From NCBI GenBank assembly GCA_017304475.1, contig JAFKKV010000010.1, positions 372,001 to 436,000 on the forward strand: a stretch of DNA of 64,000 bases. The letters are read 5' to 3'. The notes under the pieces are model-generated. The model did no database searches, was not told the origin of the DNA, and saw nothing but the letters and a program-made list of their open reading frames with translations. This stretch comes from Hyphomicrobiales bacterium. GTDB taxonomy: Bacteria > Pseudomonadota > Alphaproteobacteria > Rhizobiales > Phreatobacteraceae. Positions 60,099 to 64,000 of this stretch are shown one piece after another. A program made the position numbers and the translations under genes. The stretch's first letter is position 1. The number at the start of each line of letters is the position of its first letter.

Positions 60099-60776
60099 AT
60101 GCATGACGACCACGACAGCCATGATGATCATGACCATCACCACCATGGCCATCACCACGGCCATGATCACCACCACGATCATGATCACAGCGAACTCTCG
60201 CCGATGGATGCCCGTGTGCGCGCCATCGAGACGATCCTCACCGAAAAGGGCTATGTCGACCCGGCCGCCCTCGACGCGCTGATCGAGACCTACGAGACCA
60301 AGGTCGGCCCGCATAACGGTGCGCGCGTGGTGGCCAAGGCCTGGGCCGATCCGGCCTTTCGCGGACGCCTGCTCGACGACGCCACCGCGGCGATCGGCGA
60401 ACTCGGTTATGTCGGCCGCCAGGGCGAGCACATGGTGGCGATCGAAAACACGCCCGATACGCACAACATGGTCGTCTGCACGCTGTGCTCCTGCTACCCC
60501 TGGCCGGTGCTCGGCCTGCCGCCGGTCTGGTACAAGTCCGCGCCCTACCGTTCCAAGGCGGTGCGTGATCCGCGCGGCGTGCTCGCTGATTTCGGCGTCA
60601 CCCTGCCCGCCGGCAAGACGATCAAGGTGTGGGATTCGACCGCGGAAGTCCGCTATCTCGTGCTGCCGGAACGCCCCGACGGCACCGATGGCTGGAGCGA
60701 GGACCAGCTTGCCCGCCTGGTGACCCGGGATTCGATGATCGGCACTGGCCTCGCCAACCCGCCGGAGGCCGCATGA
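60099..60776 (+). CDS. nthA: Nitrile hydratase alpha subunit, cobalt type, with His-rich N-terminus
   Basis: This 225-residue subunit hydrates nitriles to amides with the beta subunit. The metal site is VCTLCSC (C127-T-L-C130-S-C132); Thr at the second position marks the cobalt type (iron types have Ser). Following landmarks are [19 protein letters not shown]. Residues 2-30 are 17 His and 9 Asp ([20 protein letters not shown] onward), an unusually dense metal-binding tail that probably stores or delivers cobalt. The ATG at 60099 has GGAGG; an internal ATG at codon 36 lacks a ribosome-binding site, so the tail is real. The beta gene overlaps by 4 bp. Confidence 0.93.
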   Translation: MHDDHDSHDDHDHHHHGHHHGHDHHHDHDHSELSPMDARVRAIETILTEKGYVDPAALDALIETYETKVGPHNGARVVAKAWADPAFRGRLLDDATAAIGELGYVGRQGEHMVAIENTPDTHNMVVCTLCSCYPWPVLGLPPVWYKSAPYRSKAVRDPRGVLADFGVTLPAGKTIKVWDSTAEVRYLVLPERPDGTDGWSEDQLARLVTRDSMIGTGLANPPEAA

Positions 60777-61456
60777 CCGCCGCAAGCGCCGAGCCGGGCT
60801 ACGTCACCCACGCCGATCTCGGCGGCCGGACCGGCCTCGGCAGGGTCGTGCCCGAAAAGGACGAGCCCTGGTTTCACGCCCCCTGGGAGAAGCGTGCCTT
60901 CGCCCTGACATTGGCCATGGGGGCCACGGGTTCGTGGAATATCGACCAGTCGCGGGCCGCTCGCGAGCAGGCTCCGAACTATCTCGCCATGAGCTATTTC
61001 GAGATCTGGACCGCCGGCATTGAGCGGCTGATGATCGAGCGCGGCATGATCACCGCCGCCGAGATCGAGGCCGGCCATGCCGTCACGCCGGCGAAGCCGC
61101 TGCCACGCAAGCTGATGGCGGAGAATGTCGCGGCCGTGCTCGCGCGCGGCGGGCCGACCAGCCGCGATGTCGCAACCCCCGCCCGTTTCGCCGTCGGCGA
61201 CCGGGTCACGACGCGCGAGATCCCGGCGCCGACCGGCCATACCCGCCTGCCGCGCTACGTCCAGGGCAAGACCGGCACCGTCACGCATCTTCACGGCGGC
61301 CATGCCTTTCCGGATGCCAATGCGACCGGCACGGGCGAGGCGCCGGAATGGCTCTACACCGTGCGGTTTGCCGGTATCGACCTGTTCGGCCCCGAGGCCG
61401 ATCCGACGACCTCCGTCTCGGTCGATGCCTGGGACAGCTATCTGAGCCCCGCATGA
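60773..61456 (+). CDS. nthB: Nitrile hydratase beta subunit
   Basis: This 227-residue partner of NthA has the family blocks [53 protein letters not shown] [19 protein letters not shown], and the C-terminal SH3-like barrel ([39 protein letters not shown]). Its ATG overlaps the nthA stop (ATGA at 60773-60776), as does the next gene with this one. Reading frames earlier than 60773 are alternative-frame noise inside nthA. Confidence 0.93.
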   Translation: MTAASAEPGYVTHADLGGRTGLGRVVPEKDEPWFHAPWEKRAFALTLAMGATGSWNIDQSRAAREQAPNYLAMSYFEIWTAGIERLMIERGMITAAEIEAGHAVTPAKPLPRKLMAENVAAVLARGGPTSRDVATPARFAVGDRVTTREIPAPTGHTRLPRYVQGKTGTVTHLHGGHAFPDANATGTGEAPEWLYTVRFAGIDLFGPEADPTTSVSVDAWDSYLSPA

Positions 61457-61842
61457 TGGCCGCGTCGTCAGCCCCCGGCCTCTCGCCGCAGGACATTTCC
61501 GCCCTGCCCCATATTCCCTGCGACGCGGAAGGCCCGGTGTTTCGCGAGCCGTGGGAGGCCCATGCCTTCGCGCTGGCCGTCAGCCTGCACGGCAAGGGCC
61601 TGTTCACCTGGCCGCAATGGGCAGAGACCCTGTCGGCGGAAATCCGCCGGGCGCAGGCCGCCGGTGATCCCGATACCGGCGAGACCTATTACGTCCATTG
61701 GCTGAAGGCTCTGGAAACGCTGGTCATCGCCCATGGCGTGACCACGGAAGCCCGTATCGACGAGACCACCGAGGCCTGGCATCGCGCGGCAGAAGCGACG
61801 CCCCACGGCCAGCCGATCGTGTTGAATTCGAAGACGATTTGA
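61453..61842 (+). CDS. Nitrile hydratase accessory/activator protein
   Basis: This 129-residue protein resembles P14K/NhlE-type cobalt nitrile hydratase activators: EGPVFREPWEAHAFALAVSL at the N-terminus (a beta-subunit-like helix), GLFTWPQWAETLSAEIRRAQ, and YYVHWLKALETLVIAHGVT. Activators exchange with the alpha subunit to insert cobalt and oxidise the Cys ligands. The ATG overlaps the beta stop (61453-61456), so the three genes form one operon. Confidence 0.9.
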   Translation: MMAASSAPGLSPQDISALPHIPCDAEGPVFREPWEAHAFALAVSLHGKGLFTWPQWAETLSAEIRRAQAAGDPDTGETYYVHWLKALETLVIAHGVTTEARIDETTEAWHRAAEATPHGQPIVLNSKTI

Positions 61843-61843
61843 T

Positions 61844-61861
61844 GATCACGCTCACGTGATC
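61844..61861 (+). terminator. Small hairpin after the nitrile hydratase operon
   Basis: GATCACG (61844-61850) and CGTGATC (61855-61861) form a perfect 7-bp stem with a CTCA loop, 2 bp after the activator stop. It is not U-tailed; it may be a weak terminator or an operator-like palindrome. Confidence 0.45.
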
Positions 61862-62018
61862 TGAAAACCGCGCCCGGACCGGCGAAGTAAGTAGCACCGC
61901 GAGTTGACGCTGCGCGAGGTGCAGCGTTCCGTGCCGCGGGACCCAAACACGCTTCCAGCTCAATCTCCGCCACCATCCTCCGACCGCCAGTCCCCGGAAG
62001 GAGCGACAGGAACGACCG

Positions 62019-62387
62019 ATGCGCGCTCTGTTTTTCGCGGCCTTCGCCGCGCTCACCCTCCTCGTTTCGCCGGTCACCGCGCAGGCCCAGGGCCAGCAGG
62101 ACTTCGCCCTGATCAACCAGACCGGCTACACGATCGACGAGATCTATGTCAGCCCGGCCTCGGCCAATAGTTGGGGCGAGGACCTCGCCGGCGACGACAG
62201 CCTCGAGCACGGCCAGCAGTTCAACGTCTCGTTCCGCCCCGGCACTCAGGCCTGCAACTGGGACATCCGGGTCGTCTATGATGACGGCGACAGCTCGGAA
62301 TTTCGCGGCGTGAATCTCTGCTCGGTGAGCAAGGTGACGCTGTTCTGGAACCGTCAGGCCGGCACCACTCGCTTCGTCACCGAATAA
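62019..62387 (+). CDS. Small periplasmic protein of unknown function
   Basis: This 122-residue protein has a signal peptide (LFFAAFAALTLLVSPVTAQA). The mature part (NQTGYTIDEIYVSPASANSW, then WGEDLAGDD, CNWDIRVVYDDGDSSEFRGV and NLCSVSKVTLFW) fits a small conserved beta-rich secreted family with two Cys residues, often seen in alphaproteobacteria but without a known function. GGAGCGACAGG precedes the ATG. A strong stem-loop follows. Confidence 0.75.
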   Translation: MRALFFAAFAALTLLVSPVTAQAQGQQDFALINQTGYTIDEIYVSPASANSWGEDLAGDDSLEHGQQFNVSFRPGTQACNWDIRVVYDDGDSSEFRGVNLCSVSKVTLFWNRQAGTTRFVTE

Positions 62388-62429
62388 GGCGCGCGGCCGA
62401 CCCGATAGGGGTCGATCCGACAGTGCGAA

Positions 62430-62468
62430 ATGACGAGGGGCGGCCCGATCAGGGCCGCCCCTCGTCAT
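62430..62468. terminator. Long perfect hairpin between convergent genes
   Basis: ATGACGAGGGGCGGCCC (62430-62446) pairs with GGGCCGCCCCTCGTCAT (62452-62468), a perfect 17-bp stem with loop GATCA. It lies between two convergent genes and can stop transcription from both sides. There is no U-run, so Rho or stem strength is needed. Confidence 0.75.
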
Positions 62469-62507
62469 GTCCAGCCCCGGGGATGCGCCGGCCCATCGCG
62501 GCCTCGC

Positions 62508-63587
62508 TCAAGGCGGCGACCCGTGCCGCCGCTGCCAGAACGGCATGGCCGAGAAACGATGCTCCGAACCATAGAGCGCCGCCTGCGCGGTCAGATGCGC
62601 GGCGATCCCCTCGAGGAAATCCTGCTCGTAGCGCAGCGCGGCGGCATCGTTGCCGGCAAGCAGCCCCACGACGCTTTCAGCGGCCTGGATGCCGCTCCAC
62701 AGCGCCGCGGCAAGTCCGTTCGCGCCGAGGGGATCGAGCGCGCTCGCGGCATCGCCCGCACGGATGATCCCCGGCTCGACCAGTCTCGACGTCGTCACCG
62801 TGCTCGCGGCGGCAAATTGAAGATCGCCCGCCATCGCCGGATCGAGGCTGAGGCTCGACAGGCGCAGCGAAATCGCCTGGGTCCGCGACACCATGGCGGC
62901 CCACAGCGCCACGTCGTGGCGAAGGCCGGCGGGCAGCAGGTCGGAATCGCTGAACAGGCCGATCATGACGCGGCGGCCCGGCATCAGCGCCATGTACCAC
63001 CAGCCCTCCGCCACCGCCTCGACCAGCGTCGCCGGGATGGCTTCGACATCCTCGTCGAGCGGCAGAACGCGGAAGCAGGCCACCATCCTGTCGAGCCGGC
63101 GGAGCGGCGCCTCGGCGCCGGCCGAGATCGAAGCGCGGCCGGAACAATCGATCACGAAATCCGCCGCGATCGGCGGACCATCGGCCAATTCGACGACAAG
63201 CCGGCCCGGCGATCGCGACAGCTGCCGCACCGTCCCCCCGATGCGCTCCACGCCGTCGGCCTCGAGGGTCGCCGCCATGGCCGTTTCGAGCCGCCGCCGG
63301 TCGATGTGCCAACCCGACGCTCCCTCGCCCGGCCCCGGCGCTCGCCGCAGAGCCGCGCCGCCCCAGACGGAATAGCGCCCCTGGCACGCCAATGCCGTCT
63401 CGTCGTTGAGCAGCCCGAGCCATCCGAGCCTCTCGAGATGGGGCGCGGCGCGAAACGAGAGTGTCTCGCCGCGATTGGCAATGTCGCCGCGCGGTGCGAC
63501 GAGCAGTGGCCGATGGCCGTGTCGCACCAGGCTCCGGGCGCAGGCCATCCCGGCCATGCCGGCGCCCAGGACGACGACCTGCCTCAT
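62508..63587 (-). CDS. LodB-like flavoprotein (quinone-cofactor biogenesis, halogenase fold)
   Basis: This 359-residue FAD enzyme has VVVLGAGMAGMACARSLVRH at the N-terminus, DFVIDCSGRASISAGAEAPL, and the C-terminal GDAASALDPLGANGLAAALW, the pattern of the tryptophan-halogenase/geranylgeranyl-reductase fold. In this fold the LodB/GoxB proteins mature the cysteine tryptophylquinone (CTQ) of LodA-type oxidases. The next gene upstream in the same operon ends in a LodA-like C-terminus, and the two overlap by 4 bp (63584-63587), which supports the LodB assignment. The extension to 63908 is the neighbour's sequence read in another frame. Confidence 0.8.
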   Translation of the reverse strand: MRQVVVLGAGMAGMACARSLVRHGHRPLLVAPRGDIANRGETLSFRAAPHLERLGWLGLLNDETALACQGRYSVWGGAALRRAPGPGEGASGWHIDRRRLETAMAATLEADGVERIGGTVRQLSRSPGRLVVELADGPPIAADFVIDCSGRASISAGAEAPLRRLDRMVACFRVLPLDEDVEAIPATLVEAVAEGWWYMALMPGRRVMIGLFSDSDLLPAGLRHDVALWAAMVSRTQAISLRLSSLSLDPAMAGDLQFAAASTVTTSRLVEPGIIRAGDAASALDPLGANGLAAALWSGIQAAESVVGLLAGNDAAALRYEQDFLEGIAAHLTAQAALYGSEHRFSAMPFWQRRHGSPP

Positions 63588-64000
63588 TCCCGCTGGTCGG
63601 CTGCGTGGTTCAGGGCCAGGTCCATCGAACCCCGCTGAACTTCGACGAAGACCTCCTGGGGAATGGCGGGAACGTCCTTCGGGCCGGCGCGCCGCACCAC
63701 CATGCCCATCCGGGTCCACAGCTCGATCATCCGGCGCAGGCCGTCGGTATAGCCGGCCTCGACATGCAGGCCGATCCCGGCCGCGCCGCGCGACCAGGCA
63801 ACCCGTGCGTGGTAGAAGCGCAGGCGCTCTTCGAGCGGAATATCCGCCCGCATCAGCTGTTTGTAGAAGCCCTCCGGAAGCACGTCGACGGGCAGCAGCG
63901 CCGGCCACCAGACCGGTGTCGGGAAACCGTCGCCGGTGAGCACGGACTGGCAGCTGAAGGCGTCGCCCTGCCAGGGAACGCCCATCCAGCGGGTCAGATC
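63584..64000 (-). CDS. C-terminal end of a LodA/GoxA-like CTQ-dependent oxidase (truncated)
   Basis: The window holds the last 138 codons; the frame stays open to the edge. It contains DLTRWMGVPWQGDAFSCQSV, a block I associate with LodA/GoxA-type amino-acid oxidases (L-lysine epsilon-oxidase, glycine oxidase), and PTPVWWPALLPVDVLPEGFY. The Trp of DLTRW lies about 134 residues from the C-terminus; LodA's CTQ Trp lies about 145 from its end, so one of the nearby Trp residues may be the cofactor precursor. Family members generate hydrogen peroxide and some are antibacterial. The rest of the gene is outside the window. Confidence 0.7.
   Translation of the reverse strand, partial: DLTRWMGVPWQGDAFSCQSVLTGDGFPTPVWWPALLPVDVLPEGFYKQLMRADIPLEERLRFYHARVAWSRGAAGIGLHVEAGYTDGLRRMIELWTRMGMVVRRAGPKDVPAIPQEVFVEVQRGSMDLALNHAADQRE

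Overview
The window is GC-rich (about two thirds G+C by eye), densely coded alphaproteobacterial chromosome. The fliF-fliG-fliH-fliN-flbD operon order, CtrA-type TTAA-N7-TTAA boxes in front of fliF and flhA, a PodJ-like polarity protein and families such as DUF1134, DUF445 and short phasins all point to the order Hyphomicrobiales (Rhizobiales); I cannot name the genus. No rRNA, tRNA, CRISPR array, integrase or intact insertion sequence was seen.

Layout. 1-6.3 kb: end of a membrane protein, phosphonoacetaldehyde hydrolase (phnX), an oxalurate/ureide operon (hpxX, AtzE-type amidase, hpxZ), a MIO-type aromatic ammonia-lyase and serA. 6.4-14.4 kb: a MerR regulator, a PodJ-like coiled-coil/Sel1 membrane protein with a motif-rich promoter, and a self-sufficient CYP102-type P450-reductase fusion. 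14.4-25.9 kb: a carbon-storage region with a GNAT acetyltransferase, two phasins, DUF445, an alpha/beta hydrolase, a wax ester/triacylglycerol synthase (WS/DGAT) with a long Lys/Ala/Pro tail, fadD, a class II-like PHA synthase with a basic N-terminal extension, and an mcl-type PHA depolymerase. 25.9-38.2 kb: mixed metabolic and envelope genes, including a decayed chemotaxis-receptor fragment, coiled-coil protein, DUF1134, YHS protein, NmrA-type reductase with AraC regulator, a second methionine aminopeptidase, 2-hydroxyacid dehydrogenase, polysaccharide deacetylase, an orphan NMT1-type binding protein and nitronate monooxygenase.

38.2-46.3 kb: flagellar block, with fliF-fliG-fliH-fliN-flbD on the minus strand and flhA on the plus strand. 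46.3-54.2 kb: secreted and envelope proteins (esterase-like hydrolase, tautomerase, a 34-residue membrane peptide, a membrane protein with two helix-hairpin-helix domains, an OmpA protein with repeated BON-like units), then fliK overlapping a short FlhB-C-terminal paralogue. 54.2-60.1 kb: a second fadD, a GT-C-like membrane protein, a mutase-like flavoprotein and GtrA. 60.1-61.8 kb: a cobalt-type nitrile hydratase operon (alpha, beta, activator) whose alpha subunit starts with a 17-His tail. 62-64 kb: a small secreted protein and a LodB/LodA-like pair (flavoprotein plus cysteine tryptophylquinone oxidase) cut by the right edge.

The most interesting part is the storage region. Two storage-polymer enzymes carry histone-H1-like basic segments, the WS/DGAT tail has its own in-frame ATG behind a textbook Shine-Dalgarno sequence, and the GNAT and phasin promoters share a 20-bp element at the -10/spacer position. 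This suggests a coordinated granule, lipid and nucleoid system that differs from the classical phaCZ-DFI cluster. The LodAB-like pair at the right edge is the second most notable item.
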